A DNA stretch of 64,000 bases from Prorocentrum cordatum. Its lineage: Eukaryota; Sar; Dinophyceae; Prorocentrales; Prorocentraceae. The position numbers and the translations under genes were made by a program. The notes beneath the pieces were generated by a model. That model was given only the letters and a program-made list of their open reading frames with translations. It was not told the origin of the DNA and did no database searches. Positions within the stretch are counted from its first letter, which is position 1, and every line of letters begins with the position of its first letter. Where the stretch lies: assembly GCA_963575745.1 (NCBI GenBank), contig CAUYUJ010019379.1, forward strand, positions 33,599 through 97,598. Direction: 5' to 3'. Of the stretch, positions 36,790 through 49,364 are shown in pieces.

Positions 36790-38314
36790 TGTCGGCGACG
36801 AGCAGCCCACTCCAACACGGCTGCCCGCCTGCCGCAACAACGGAGAGGAGCCGGACGAGGCGCGGCGCCGCAGAGCACGGGCCAGAGTGAACCTCTGCGC
36901 ACGCCAGGCGAAGGCTGGGAGAACGCGTGGACATCGACGCCGCAGGACGCCCGCAGGAAGCCCAGAGATCACACGAAGAGAAAAGCTCCGATCGAGCCTC
37001 CTGCCCCTGAACGGCGGGAGAACTCCCATGCATCAAATCGAGTCGAGCTCGTCCTGGGGCTCTGGGGCCAGTCTAGCCCGGCGCTCAGCCGAGGCCTCAA
37101 AGCGTTCCTTCGACCCCTTAGCGTCAGGATCGGGGCATTTCCGAGGCCAGCCTCGGAAATCAGCGTGGGTTGTCCGACCTACCGCGAACAAATCCGAGAC
37201 GCAGACTCGGGAAGAGATCTTGGCACGCACCACAGCAACTCGAGGAGGCTACATGCAGCAGCCGTGTCGCGCGCGGTCGCGCAGCTGCTGGCGGCCAGAA
37301 CTTCGCCTCGCGGAGGGAAGCCGGGACACACTCCAGACCCCCACGGTGGCCCAGAGATCGGCGAATCCCTTCACGACAGCACTGTCCGTAACAATCACAC
37401 ACACAGATATATAGATATATCGACTGCAACCCGACGCGCCCAGTTCAGGAAGCAGGTGAAATCATATCATCACCGCGCTACCGGAGACAGGTGCCATATC
37501 AAAACCAGAAACACTCAAAAGAAGTCGCGCTGCGGGTTGGCCACCGAAGCCCGCTGGCCCCGCTGCAAGTGGCCGTGGCCATGTGCTTCTCGGCGAACAT
37601 CCACTGCCCCCTAGAGGACCCCCCCTACTGGCGGGGGCTCTGTGACAAGCAAGGACTTTCCATCGGTCCTGGCCTAGACTGCAGTCAACGACGCCGACGC
37701 AAGCGTCGGCAGCGACGCGAAATTCCAAGAGAAACGACACCTGGAACCCGCAAAGGTTTGAGAAAGGCGTGGCATTGGGACCCCACTGGGACGTATTCCC
37801 GTGCAGAAGAGCCGCATCCTCAGAGCCCGCCTCCATCTTACCCGAAAACACGGGTTCCTCAGAGCTGGGCGGTCGCAATGCCTACTCCGAATCTACCGAA
37901 CAGCCAGCGGGAGCTGGCGGTCGCACGACCGACTCGGACTCCACCGAAAAGCTAAGCTCCGCCTCAATTTCACGAACTGGGATTGGCGCCTCGAGCTCGC
38001 TCTCCAGGCCGGCAGACTCGAGCATGCATTCGAAGGGGTCCATCTCGGCGTCCATAGTAGACCGCGCCGCTGCAGCCGCATGCCCACGCTCGCCGCTGGC
38101 GCCGGGCCCGCTGGAGATACCACTGGAAATGCCGCTTGAGAAACCCACCACCCATGCGAAGTCAGCGGAGGCACCGGCCACCCGCTCTGAAGGGGCTCCG
38201 TAGGGACCGCCTGGCTCACCCGTCGAAGGGTGCCTGGCCGCGGAAGGCTTCGGCCACCCCCCGTCAGGGAGGCTCCACGGAGTCCAGGTGCAGCGGAGGC
38301 CATGCCCACCCCCT
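36790..38314. other. Open on both strands, unassigned
   Basis: 37,769-38,203 reads a Ser/Glu/Thr-rich peptide on plus (GGRNAYSESTEQPAG, GGRTTDSDSTEKLSS). The minus strand is open too (SGISSGISSGPGASGERGH, DAEMDPFECMLES), with one TAG at 37,882. I cannot tell which strand, if either, is coding. Confidence 0.35.
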
Positions 38315-38922
38315 CCACCTCCTCCTCCTCCTCCTCCTCCTCCTTCTCCTCCTCCTCCTTTGCAAGAAGCCTCGAGCGGCTGCGCCGGGACCGAGGTCGG
38401 AGACTCCGGCCACTCCCTCTGTGCGGAGGCCCCGGCCTCGCCCAGCTCGCCTGCCGGTAGGCAGGGCCTGGCCGCGAAGTCGCACCAGCTCCGCGAAGGG
38501 CAGCTGGCGCGGAGGCTCCGGCCACCCTCTGGACAGGGGTTCCTCTGCCATTTACGCCGAGCCCTTCCTCCTCCTCCTCCTCCTCCTCCTCCTCCTCCTC
38601 CTCCTCCTCCTCCTCCTCCTCCTCCTCCCTCCTCCTGCTCCTCCTCCTCCCTGCTCCTCCTCCCTCCCTCCTCCTCCTCCTCCTCCTCCTCCTCCTCCTC
38701 CTCCTCCTCTTCCTTCTCCTCCTCTTCCTTCTCCTCCTTGTCTCCATTGAAAAGCCCGCTCATGGCCTGGGGAGCATCGCAGGAGAGGGCGCTCCCCAGG
38801 CGAGAGAGCCGCTTCCAAGGCTCGCTGGCGGAGTTCCTTGCTCGCGCTCGAGGGAGGGTCGGGCTTCTTAATCACGCTGCCCACAGCTTGCCCAACCCTG
38901 GCCCCAACACCCTCCCTGTGGA

Positions 38923-39130
38923 CGCCAGGAATGGGTACGGAAAGCATGGGCGCACTGCCCAACATCGCATGTTTACCAAACCAACAGCGGTCGCTGTTGG
39001 ACAGACGGCCTTCTGTCTCACATGGACACAGCCCGCGGCGCGACACCGACAGCGAGTCCGGTCCAAAATGAACAAGATCTGCTGTCGGCCTTTGTGCACA
39101 GTTCTTCCGTACCAATTTCGATCGTCTTGC
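38923..39130. mobile_element. TIR family J, diverged copy
   Basis: Left end GGACGCCAGGAATGGGTACG and body line up with 50,953-51,166. The right end has decayed. Confidence 0.65.
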
Positions 39131-39419
39131 CTCCTGGATACGTCCTGGATGGCTGTCCTGACTGAGGCTTGCCCCCGATCGTCCAGCGCGGCCTCTCTTT
39201 GGCCGTGACAAAGATGCCCCCGTAACGGGGGGGGTGCGAAAGCACCCGTACAGAGAAGAACAGAGAAGGAGAACCCTCCTCCTCCTCCTCCTACTCCTCC
39301 TCCTCCTCCTTGTCCTCCTCCTCCGCCACCTCCTCCTCCTCCTCTTCCTCATCTTCCTTCGTCTCCTCCTCCGCCTCCTCCTCCCTCCTCCTCCTCCTCC
39401 CTCCACCGCCCGCACCATG

Positions 39420-41146
39420 TCCCGAGCTTGTGGCAGGGTCATCAGCTCGTCGTCGTCGTTGTCGTCGTGGTGGTCGTCGCGGTCGTCGTCGTCGTCCTTC
39501 TGGGTCGGCGGCACCAGCCGTAAGGCCTTCACAAGAAGGACCAGGAGGGATACGCCTGACAACTGACACAGGACCCAGCCCCCGACACATCAGACGTAAG
39601 CCTCTGGGTCAGGGGGCCAACCGAACTGGTGGGTCTCCAGCTCCCCTGTCGGTGAAGAGAACGGGCCATCGCACGGAGAGGAGCGGCTTGGACAGGCTCG
39701 CCCACGTGCCCGTGGTGAGGCAGCGGTGCTGATCGCTAGAACCAACTGGCCGCCGTGCTTCCGAAAACCGACTCGGCCTCGGCACAGGCTGCTGCTCGGA
39801 GAACCCTGCGCCTGATGCGAGAGCGTCCACGAAACCTTAGGTCGGGGGTGTTCCCCCATAGGCGGATTTTGGAAGGAACGAAATTATCCAACAATGGAAG
39901 AAAATAGTCACAACAGAGGGATTTGGGTGTGAAGAATCAAAACAGATTCGAAACTGATCACCAGATCAGCCAACACTTCGTACCTGTTTGGACTGTTCGT
40001 GCATACTCCTCCTGCAGAGGGACAGGCCCGACTTACACCGAACCGTCGCCATCGCCACCAGGAGCAGGAAGGTCGCTGCCAGCGGGACCAGCCGAGCCTG
40101 CCGACCCGCTGCTGCGCCCGTCGATCAATCCCCCTGCGGCGGCTCCAACGCCGGCGGCGGGGTCGCTGGCGGGGCCTCGCCTGCGCCGGGCCTGCAGGCG
40201 AGCGGCGAGCTGCCGGGGTTCCCCTCGGAGTTGCGGCGTGCTGGGCCGTGGGTCCGAGGGCTTCGGCAGCCCCCGCTTGCGCACTGGCCGCCAGCTCAGC
40301 TCCGGCCCGCCCCCGCTTGAGGCCACGATCGGCTTCGTCGCGCTCAAGCTCGCCAATGTTGAACAGTTGGCAGCCAACGACTGCGAGAGCTGCCTCTGTG
40401 TCCTCAGCAGGTGTGGAGGGATTATGGACGACGCGCGCGCAGCAGCGAGAGTTGTTGTCGCCGCCGACGCAAGTGCCTCCGACAACTGCTTAGCACACGC
40501 CGCCTCCCACTGCTGCTCAGACTCGAAGGCCGACTGACGCGCCATAGACTCGCTGGCTCGAGCCTCCTCCAGCCACTTCTCACATTCGAGCACCAGCAGC
40601 GGGCGCGTTTCCAAGTATGACTGCGCACGGCGACAAGCAACTCTTCTAACAACGGAACACATGGCGCTGCAGCGACCGCTTGCCCTGAGGCCGACGGTGA
40701 ACCGACGGAAACTCCACCAAGGGACCCGCAGACGCGTAGCACCACTCGTGGGGCTTGGAATGCCAACGATACCGACACGTGTTACAGACCCCATGCTGTT
40801 GCTGTGTCTGGTCGCCCTTCGGCCATATGCGAGGAAACGTAATCGTGAATTGCCGGGGCGTACCTGCGACTGAGCTGACCAGGGCCAACCCGCCAGCAGT
40901 GGATGCCGAATGCTGGTGAGAATAAGCACGAGGAGGAAGAGGGGCCGAGGAGAAGGACGACGACGAGGACAGCGAGGACGCGGAGGGCCAGATGCCTCCA
41001 TGACATGGAACGGACATGTCCGACTCGCAACGAAACATGACGTGTTCCGTGTTTTCGAATCAATGCGCCGGAGAATATCATACCCAATCCCTGCATGATC
41101 CCGAAGGCCGACCTGGCCATGTAAGAAAAAACATGGAGCGCCACTC
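39420..41146. other. Transporter intron 1, 5' part, with a long Ala-rich frame
   Basis: On the minus strand 40,640-40,330 encodes an Ala/Glu-rich, possibly coiled-coil peptide (LVLECEKWLEEARASESMAR). It continues open to 40,033. It may be an old retroelement ORF1 or an untranslated frame. Family unknown. Confidence 0.35.
40004..40037. mobile_element. Family B right-terminus remnant
   Basis: Only the last 30 or so bases remain (CCTCCTGCAGAGGGACAGGC, ending CCCGACTTAC). Confidence 0.55.
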
Positions 41147-41218
41147 CTCGGGCTCGAGAATGACGTACGCCACCAGCGGCGCGAGCAAAAAGGATGCCAT
41201 AGCAGGTGCAAACGCAGC
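41147..41218 (-). CDS. DASS/SLC13-like plastid dicarboxylate translocator, exon A
   Basis: This is a 72-nt, 24-codon exon in phase 0 at both ends. It encodes a hydrophobic segment beginning AAFAPAMASFLL and ending YVILEPE. In plant 2-oxoglutarate/malate translocators the equivalent piece is the membrane helix that ends in a YPPE-like motif just before a short hydrophilic loop. The acceptor reads TGCCAG|GCTG. The donor is GAG|GAGTGG, a GA donor of the kind known in dinoflagellates. The next exon, 16.7 kb downstream, continues the loop in frame. Earlier exons, which would carry the N-terminal helices, were not found and may lie beyond 64 kb or be too short to recognise. Confidence 0.72.
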
Positions 41219-41224
41219 CTGGCA

Positions 41225-42899
41225 GAACTCGCAGGTGGGGGAGACATTAGCAGACATGTGGGGGAGGCAGATGGCAAAGCGAGCGGGGAGAAGGGATGAG
41301 TAGAAAGTAAACGCGGCATGCGGATGATATCAGCAGCGATCCCTTTCTGCGGATGCGTAGCACGTACACGCATTAAGAGTGGAATGATGCCCCAACATCG
41401 TGTACTCTTAGTTCTCCTCCTCGGCTTACTCCTCTCTCCGCTCTCTCCTGACCTCTTGCTTCCTTCCCCACGATCATCCAGCAGTCGCCCCCCACATGTG
41501 CAGTCATATCATGGGGAACTCACTATCAGCTCAAAGGCCGGAGAAACGCAGAGAAGAGTGAGGAAGAACGGAGCGCGTAGCCTCAGACCGCCCTCAGCGG
41601 CCAGAGGCACAAAACTATAGCGGGTCGTAACTGCGAGTTGGCGCGTTTCTAGTTCGCTTCGCTTCGGAAATTCCCGCGGGGAGCCTCCCAAACCGGGATG
41701 CCCCCCAAACAGATCCAAAGGCCCTCCTCCGACCCCCCCCCCCCCACTTGCGCATCCTCCCTCGCAGGGGGGGAGGAGAGGGAAGGGAGGGAAGGGAGGG
41801 AGGGAGGGAGGGGGAGGGGGGAGGGAGGGGGGAGGGAAGGGAGGGAGGGAAGGGAGGGAGGAGAGGGAAGGGAGGGAAGGGAGGGAAGGGAGGGTTCGAA
41901 CCCTCTCCCCGCGCTGGCGGCGGACAGCGATCGACGGCGACGACGAGGCTGCTGCCGACGACGACGACGACGACGACGACGGAGACGAAGATGACGACAG
42001 ACGACCACCTCCTCCTCCTCCTCCTCCCACTCCTCCCCCTCCTCCTCCTCCTCCTCCTCCTCGTCCTCCTCGTCCTCCTCCTCCTCCTCCTCCTCCTCCT
42101 CCTCCTCCTACGATAAACATGACGACGGCCGCAACGAGGCAAATGACGACGACGACGAGCGAGGTCGCTGGCGACAGCAACGACGACGGCGGCACGATGG
42201 ACGAGAGCAGTCGGGCGGGCAGGCGGGACACTAGCTGTGACTCTCACTCGCTGATGGTTAGTGGGGCAACCTTGGGCGGCGACGAAGATGATGGCGACGT
42301 CGACGACAACGACGGGCGGAAGTGACGCTAAGTGGGGCGGGCGAGCAGGGGATTCGATGTAGCCCCCACTCGAGGATAGAATATGGTTTGGGGACGAGAG
42401 AGAGAGAGAGAGACACAACGAAAACAGATAATAACACAAGCAAGAAGCAATACCTACGACGGCGACGAAGACGACGGCGACGGACATAGATGGCACCCCC
42501 ACTCATCAGTGGGACAACGCTTGGGGAAGTAACACACAGCCACCCACGGCGGCGACGACAACGACGAGGGCCAGTCACACGACGGCGGCGGCGACAACAA
42601 CGACGGCCGGAAGGCGCATAGCGTCGGGCCGGCGGGTGGGACATTACACGCAATGAACTCTCACGCGCTGGCATGGCAGGGCTCGGGAAGAGGACGTAAG
42701 AAGGCAGAACTGGAGGTGGCCAAAACGACGATAAAGGCAAGCGGGATGTCTAGTCGGATAGGCAGGCGGGACATTAAGTACTCGTTGAGAAAGCAAGGCT
42801 GCGGAAACAAAACAGAAAACGACACGTAATATGACGACGATGCCTATACGACCACCCTTCGGCAGATAAGGACGTTGTGGGGGGGGAAGACAGGTGGGG
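41225..42899. other. Upstream of exon A, low complexity
   Basis: 41,770-41,895 is GGGAGGGAAGG repeat. 41,930-42,320 has GAC/CTC tracts. 42,200-42,780 contains GGCGGGACATTA and CGACGACGG words. No further transporter exon was recognised. Confidence 0.45.
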
Positions 42900-43435
42900 A
42901 ACCGACATCTGACTCAATCGATATCACGATCGATCTCACTCAACGGGACACCACGGGACACCACGGGACACTTGTCGATCTCACTATCGATCTCACTATC
43001 GATCTCACTCAACGGGGAACCAATATCTGACTCAATCGATATCACGATCGATCCCACTCAACGGGACACCACGGGACAATTGTCGACCTCATTATCGATC
43101 TCACTCTCGATCTCACTGAACGGAACACCACGGGACACCACGGGACACCACTGGACATCTCTCGATCTCACTATCGGTCTCACTATCGATCTCACGATCG
43201 ATCTCACTCAACGGGACAGCATAGAACACCACAGGACACCTCGGGACACCACATCGATCTCACCATCGATATCACTATCGATCTCACTCAACGGGACACC
43301 ACGGAACACCACGGGACACTTGTCGATCTCACTATCGATCTCACTATCGATCTCACGCAAGGGGACACCACGGGACACCACGGGCCACCACGGGGCACCA
43401 CGGGACACCCGGGACACCCGGGACACCGCCCGGCC
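42900..43435 (+). repeat. ATCGATCTCACT / GGGACACCAC compound array
   Basis: Mixed short repeats: ATCGATCTCACT (12 bp) and ACACCACGGG (10 bp), alternating in irregular blocks of 50-110 bp. Confidence 0.9.
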
Positions 43436-44380
43436 CAACTGGGACACCTCCCAGCCACCGGCGGACGGGAACGGACTTTCGCTCCTACTTCGGCCTAGCT
43501 ACAGGAGGATCACGTGCAGCTTCGCCTCGCCCGCACGCACGACACGAACACGAAACCGAAACCGATTTCCCGGTGGGGGGTCTCCGTTTCACTGCGATCT
43601 CACCCCCCAACCTCCGACGGTAACAACGCAGCGGCGACGAGAACGACGACGACAACACCAACGACAACGACGACGATCATCGTGCGAACATGCGGTCTAA
43701 CAGGCTACTTTGACCCTTATGTGTGTGCCTTTCCCTTGTACCCGCCCGCTAAGTCTATAAACCGACCCCCTTCTTGGAGAATCTCATTTCATACCAGCAC
43801 CTGGGATTCGTTCGGGCATGTCTTTCTACAGCGGGATGTTGGAGGAAACATGACAAATCATCAGCACATGCTCAAAAGCACTCCGAACCAATCGACAAAT
43901 CGTCCCCGAAACAGATTTCTGCTAGTTTGGAAGATCCCCCCTGTAGATTTGGAGTCCCGAAACGGTGCGGTGACGGACCGTGCGGTGACCTCGACATCCC
44001 CCCAGACCTCACCGCACGCTCCGTCGCCGCACGGTTTTGGGACCCCGGAGGCCCCTGTCGCCCGAGACGTCCTCGGAGAGGGACTCGAGTCCCAAAACCG
44101 TGCGGTGACCCCGAATCCCCACCGACTCACCGCACGGTGTGGTCACCGCCCCGTTGGGGGGCCCCCGAGTAGAGGGACGTGCCCGACTTCAACCCGGGAG
44201 ACGCGCGCGCACCACGCCGCCACCACGGCGGGCAGGCGCGATCCCGCGTCCGCGGGCGACTCGCCGCCCGGGAGCGCCCTGGAGCGCGCGAGGCGCTGGC
44301 AGAGAGCGCCGCCTCGGAGCTCTTGGGGGGTCTCGTTCTCCGCCGCCACCGCCATGAGTGGGAGGGGGAGGGGGCCCTCC
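43436..44380. other. Inverted GTGCGGTGAC words
   Basis: 43,965-44,155 has six copies of GTGCGGTGAC in both orientations around CCCGAAAC/CCCAAAACC. The remainder is unassigned. Confidence 0.5.
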
Positions 44381-44599
44381 TCCCCCTCTTCTTCCTCTCC
44401 TCCTCCTTCCTCCTCCTCCTCCTCTCTCCTCCTCCTCCTCTCCTCCTCCTCCTCCTCCTCCTCCTCCTCCTCCTCCTCCTCCTCCTCCTCCTCCTCCTCC
44501 TCCTCTTCCTCCCCCTCCTCCTCCTTCTCCTCCTCCTCCTTCCCCCCTCCAACTCATGGTGGTGATGGTGGAAAGTAGGCACATCAAGTTTCGGGGCCT

Positions 44600-45215
44600 C
44601 CCCGCCGTAGCATTCGGATGCGACGAACGATACCTTCCTTACCCAATGCCGCCGCCGTAGCATTCGGATGCAACGAACGAAGTACACCCTCCTCTCTCCC
44701 AACCCCATCCTCCCAGCCCAATGACTGTCTTCCTGAGAGAGAAAGTCTCGGGCGAGAGCGCCAGGCCTGAGTGCGAAATGCGTAGGACCAGGGCGCGCAA
44801 TACGCTGCGAGGAAGTACCGAGCGGGAGCCGTTGTCGCCGCTGCCAGGCCTTCACCAACCCGAGCGGACTGCAAGAGATCTCGAGCCCGAGGGCCGTTCC
44901 TGCATTGGGGGGCCTCCCCGGCCAGGGCGACCCAGGGTGACCTCCGAGAAGTCATCGAGCGGGAGCCGTTGTCACAGCTGGGCCTTCACCAACCAGAGTG
45001 GGTTGCGAGGGGCTCTGGAGCCAGAGCGCCGTTCCTGAATCGGGGGTCCTCCCTGGCAGCCTGAGCGCCCAAGGGTGACCTCCGAGGAGCCATCGAGCGG
45101 GCGCCGTTGTCGTCGCAGCTGGGCCTTGGCCAACCGGAGTGGCTTGCGATGAAGTCTAGAGCCAGAGCGCTGCTCTTGAATCGGGGGGAGCCTAAGCGTC
45201 CTTGGAAAACTACAA
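44600..45215 (+). repeat. Minisatellites of about 45 bp (2 units) and about 130 bp (3 units)
   Basis: First, two GCCGTAGCATTCGGATGC units (44,604 and 44,652). Then three units starting GAGCGGGAGCCGTTGTC and containing GGGCCTTCACCAACC, from 44,819. Confidence 0.75.
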
Positions 45216-45475
45216 CGCAACGAAGTGTCGACGTGGGGTGGGCCTTCAACAACTGGGACTTGGAACCAAGTCCGCGCTGGAGCGGGAGCGTCGCTTTCAG
45301 CGAAAACTGTGGCCGGCGTCGAAGCGAGAGAGCGCGCGGAGCCGTTACACGGATCGGCAAAGAAGCGATTCTTCAAGATCGACGACAGGTGCGCGGGCAA
45401 CGGTAACCAACGCGATCGACAACGACGACGCCGACGACGGTAACTCATCCTCACCCGTAGGTGAGACACAGTCGA

Positions 45476-45600
45476 AGGATTGCAAAAAAACAATGTTTTT
45501 TGCAATCCTTTGCAATCCTTGTTTTTGTTTTGCAATCCTGTGTTTTTTTGCAATCCTTTTTTTGCAATCCTGTTTTGTTTTGCAATCCTTCGGGAAACGA
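45476..45600 (+). repeat. TTTGCAATCC short repeat
   Basis: About eight copies of TTTTGCAATCCT with variable T runs, preceded by an inverse copy (GGATTGCAAAAAAAC), so it can form a stem. Confidence 0.85.
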
Positions 45601-46049
45601 TACCAACAAGTGAGCGTTTTTCTCACACGGCGTGTCGACATTGGGCGGAAAAGGTGGGGGGGAGGGGCAGGGGGTCTGGCTCCAGACCTCTCTGCTCAGT
45701 GCGGCTGTCTGCAAGAGTGCTACCTCCGGGGGAGACTCCACCCGCTCGAAACAGGCGCCAAAAAACAGCCCAGATCTACTCCATAGGCTTAAGTCGGGCC
45801 TGTCCCCTTACAAGGGGATTTTAGACGAAAAACAAGAAGTAGTCAAAAACTCCGCGGCCCCCTTGTGGGGCCACCAGGCTGCAGGCCGAAGGTTCGCAGT
45901 TTCCTGTGCCAGTCGCAGCTTCCAGTTTCCACTGTTACAGTTCTGCTTCTTGCTGCTTACTGTTCCTTGTTGACGGACCGCGCGAGGGGGGAGGCCCAAA
46001 CGGGCAGGTTTAGCACGCCCTGAGCGTGTTCTCTGAATTTCTGGGGTGG

Positions 46050-46425
46050 GTAAAAATTAACACCCCTCACGCAGATCGGCGGGGTCAGGGTCCAAAAACA
46101 CAAGGGATTCGCCACATTCCTGAAATTCGGTGGAACCCCTCACCCCTCACGCAGATCGGCTGGGTCAGGATCCAACAACACATGGGATTTGCCACATTTC
46201 TGAAAGTTGCTGGCACCCCTCACGCAGATCGGCGGGGTCAGGGTCCAAAAACACAAGGGATTTGCCACATTATTTACATTCGGTGGCAGCCCTCACGCAG
46301 ATCGGCGGGGTCAGGGTGCAAAAACATCTGGGATTTGGTGGCACCTCTCACGCAGATCGGCGGGGTCAGGGTGCAAAAACACACGGGATTTGCAACATTT
46401 CTGAAATTCTAGACGCTTCGCGTAT
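46050..46425 (+). repeat. 72-bp minisatellite, first block
   Basis: Five to six units CACCCCTCACGCAGATCGGC, then GGGGTCAGGGTCCAAAAACA. More blocks lie at 47,055-47,265 and 47,960-48,075. All are inside the family B ends at 45,789-48,303. Confidence 0.9.
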
Positions 46426-46639
46426 CCCCACCAGCCCGTCCAGAAACGACGCCCAGGCGAGTAGAGGGTCGTCCTGAGGGGCTTTTCGGCGTCTTGAGTG
46501 CCTCGGGGGGGGCTCTTTGGGCCGTTTGGGATCCTCTTGGGGGCCTCCTGGGGGCTCGTGGGGGGCCATCTTGGGGTCATCTTGGGGCCTCTTGGTGCCT
46601 CCTGGGCGCTTCTTGGGGCCATCTTGGAGGAAATCGATC

Positions 46640-46885
46640 AAAGAAGAGGGGAGCTTTAATTAGCGCTGCCCCCCTCAGAAGGCCAAAATGGGGCCAAAAC
46701 CTTAGTAAAATCAGTGATTCTGGCTTCAAAGAAGAGGGGAGCTTTAATTAGCGCTGCCCCCTCAGAAGGCCAAAATGGGGCCAACACCTTAGTAAAACCA
46801 AGGATTTTTGCTTCAAAGAAGAGGGGAGCTTCAATTAGCGCTGCCCCCTCAGAAGGCCAACATGGTGCCAAAACCTCAATGATTT
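46640..46885 (+). repeat. Minisatellite of about 77 bp, three units
   Basis: Units AAGAAGAGGGGAGCTTTAAT and AGCGCTGCCCCCTCAGAAGG. It is adjacent to a degenerate CCAAGATGGCC-type stretch (46,480-46,640). Confidence 0.88.
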
Positions 46886-46938
46886 TGGCTTCCTCGGCGA
46901 GGCCGTGTTGGACGCTCTGACCGCTCCCCGCCCCTCCT

Positions 46939-47051
46939 GTCCAGGTCAGTGGGGAGGGGGTAGGGGGAAGGGTAAACCCCTCCCCGAAGGGGAAGAAGGA
47001 GGGGTGGAAGAGGAAACTCGTTAAACCACCGACGCCCTAAAGGGCTGGTGG
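46939..47051 (+). repeat. Inverted repeat inside the satellite-bearing element, left arm
   Basis: About 113 bp (GTCCAGGTCAGTGGGGAGGG ...) inverted at 47,273-47,386. Three 72-bp satellite units lie between the arms. Confidence 0.85.
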
Positions 47052-47272
47052 GATTCGATGGCACCCCTCACGCAGATCGGCGGGGTCAGGGTCCAAAAAC
47101 ACAAAGGATTTGCCACATGTTTGAAATTCGATGGCACCCCTCACGCAGATCGGCGGGGTCAGGGTCGGAAAACCCGGGGGATTCTCAACATTTCTGAAAT
47201 TTGGTGGCACCCCTCACGCGGATCGACAGGGTCAGGGTCCAAAAGAACGGAGGATTTGCCACATTTTTGAAA

Positions 47273-47386
47273 TCCCACCAGCCCTCTGGGCGTCGGTGGT
47301 TTAACGAGTTTCCTCTTCCACCCCTCCTTCTTCCCCTTCGGGGAGGGGTTTACCCCTCCCCCTACCCCCTCCCCGCTGACCTGGAC
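47273..47386 (-). repeat. Inverted repeat inside the satellite-bearing element, right arm
   Basis: Inverse match to 46,939-47,051, ending GCTGACCTGGAC. Confidence 0.85.
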
Positions 47387-48855
47387 AGGGGGGGCCGCGG
47401 GTAGTTAGAGCGTCCAAGATCGACCCCTGGGAGGGCTAAAATTCGACACCCCTCACGAGGATCGTGGCTCCTGAGGGGGGGGGCTGAAATTTAGGAACCC
47501 CCCTTCGTTGATCGATCTCCTCCAAGATGGCTCCGAGAGACGTCTTGGACCCCCTCTTGGGCCCTGCGCGCGGGCGGGCCGCCCGCCCGCCCGCAAGGCC
47601 CAAGAGCCCACCAAAACGTTCGAAGATACCTCCAAGACGCCCCCAGGGAGGAGAAAGAGGCGGAGGAGGAGGAGGAGGAGGAGGAGGAGGAGGAGGAGGA
47701 GGAGGAGGATAGGGGGAGGAGGAAGCGGAGGAGAAGGAGGAAGAGGGGGAGGAGCACAGCTGCCGATCATCGGCGCTCTTCGTTCGAGTGCCTGGTGTAG
47801 GATGGGCTGGTGGGGATACTTTTTTTTTATTTTTTTTACGGCCGCAGGCGGAAGCGCCAGCGGCGGGCGGTCACGGTCGGGCTGCGGCCGCGACAAGCGG
47901 AGCGGGCGCGCGCGGGGCGGCGGAAAACTAGTGGGGATACGCGAAGCGTCAAGAATTCGGCGGCACCCCTCACGCAAATCTTTAGGGTCAGGGTCCAAAA
48001 ACACGGAAGATTTGCCACATATCTGAAATTCGGTGGTACCCGTGACGCAAATCCGTAGGGTCAGGGTCGAAAAACAAACAGGTCCCGACACTTCTGCACG
48101 GCGGCGCCCAGACATCATGATTTAGCTTTTGCATCTCCCATTATCCGAGACAGGGGGCCTGCGGCATGGGGCGAAGCCCTTACGGATAAAGAGTAGTCAA
48201 AAAATGCCCCCAAATATTCAAAGATGGTAAAAAAAAGTCGTCCCCTGACTATGTTTTCGCTGTTTCTGAATATTCCTCCTGTAGAGTGACAGGCCCGACT
48301 TAACCATAGGGGGGGGGGAGGGCGGGGGGGTGCGAGGGCCCACGCAGATCAGCAAAACAACGAGTAAAACAACGATCACCAAGCGACGACGACGGGCGGG
48401 ATGTTCGGCCAGGCGGGCGGTCGGGACGTTCCTTCTGCCTCCGGCGGCCCCCAGCGGCCCGCGTGCACGCGAGCAAAAACGCTCGTCCTCAAGTGTGCGA
48501 CCGACGTGGGAGGTCGAAACCCAGCATGCTCATGGAGGCACGTGCAACATCCTGCAGGAGGAGGAGGAGGAGGAGGAGGAGGAGGAGGAGGAGGAAAAGC
48601 AGGAGGAGGAGGAGCAGGACGGGGAGGAGGAGGAGGAGGAGGAGGAGGAGGAGGAGGAGGAGGAGGAGGAGGAGGAGGAGGGGGAGGAGGGGCAGGAGGA
48701 GGAGGAGGAGGAGGAGGAGGAGGAAGAGGAGGAGGACGAGAGGGGGCGGAGGAGAAGGAAGACGGCGCGGGCGGGGCGGCAGAAGCGCCACGCCTGGGCC
48801 CTGGCCGTAGGTCGACGATGGGACCCGCAGAGGAGCCACGGACGGTCTCGAGCAA

Positions 48856-49034
48856 TACAGTCGGGGCGTTGACCTAAGGAACCCTAAATAAGGAACGAGG
48901 CCCCTTTTTTCCAGAAGTTCAACTTCGATTTCCTATCGAGAACATAGGAAAACCTGAGGGAAGCTGTGAAACACTTAAGGAACGCGGAGCCCCTCCCCAA
49001 CGAAAAGGGTTCCTTCTTCAGGGCCCCGAATGTA
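48856..49034 (+). mobile_element. MITE family C (Tc1/mariner-like, TA flanks), copy 1
   Basis: A 179-bp element with ends TACAGTCGGGGC and GCCCCGAATGTA. TA dinucleotides with CAGT-type termini are typical of Tc1/mariner non-autonomous elements. The interior has GACCTAAGGAACCCTAAATA near the left and GGGTTCCTTCTTCAGGGC near the right. Confidence 0.82.
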
Positions 49035-49364
49035 CGATAATACACTCCGTCTCTGAGCATGCACGCCCGGCGCCCCCCGGCGCCGCCCCCGCGCGCCAGG
49101 ATCTCCGACTCCCCGCCCCGTCCTACGCGGGGCGTTCCAGACAGAGCCTCGCTTTCGAGAGGTGGATACAGTGGAGGCTCATGCCAAGAAGCACCCCGTT
49201 TGCCTCCAGGGTGCCCTGGGTCTCTCGGGTGTTGGTGGGTTCTGCTGTGGAAAGCGTGACGTTCCCCACACCAAAAATCAACGGACGCGCCTGGTGCATC
49301 GCCGCGCTGTCTGACTTCTCACGCGGCTGCACATGAGAACGTGCGGCGGTCCGCGCAGAGTCCT

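Larger units (their letters stand above)
45789..48303. mobile_element. MITE family B ends enclosing 2.3 kb of satellite arrays
   Basis: The left end (TTAAGTCGGGCCTGTCCCC, from 45,789) and right end (ACAGGCCCGACTTAA, to 48,303) belong to one family B element. CCATAGG occurs directly outside each end (45,781-45,787 and 48,304-48,310), so they are one insertion. Between them the usual 190-bp body is replaced by about 2.3 kb of minisatellites and a long inverted repeat. AGTAGTCAAAAA occurs at both edges of the inserted block (about 45,839 and 48,193). Confidence 0.8.
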
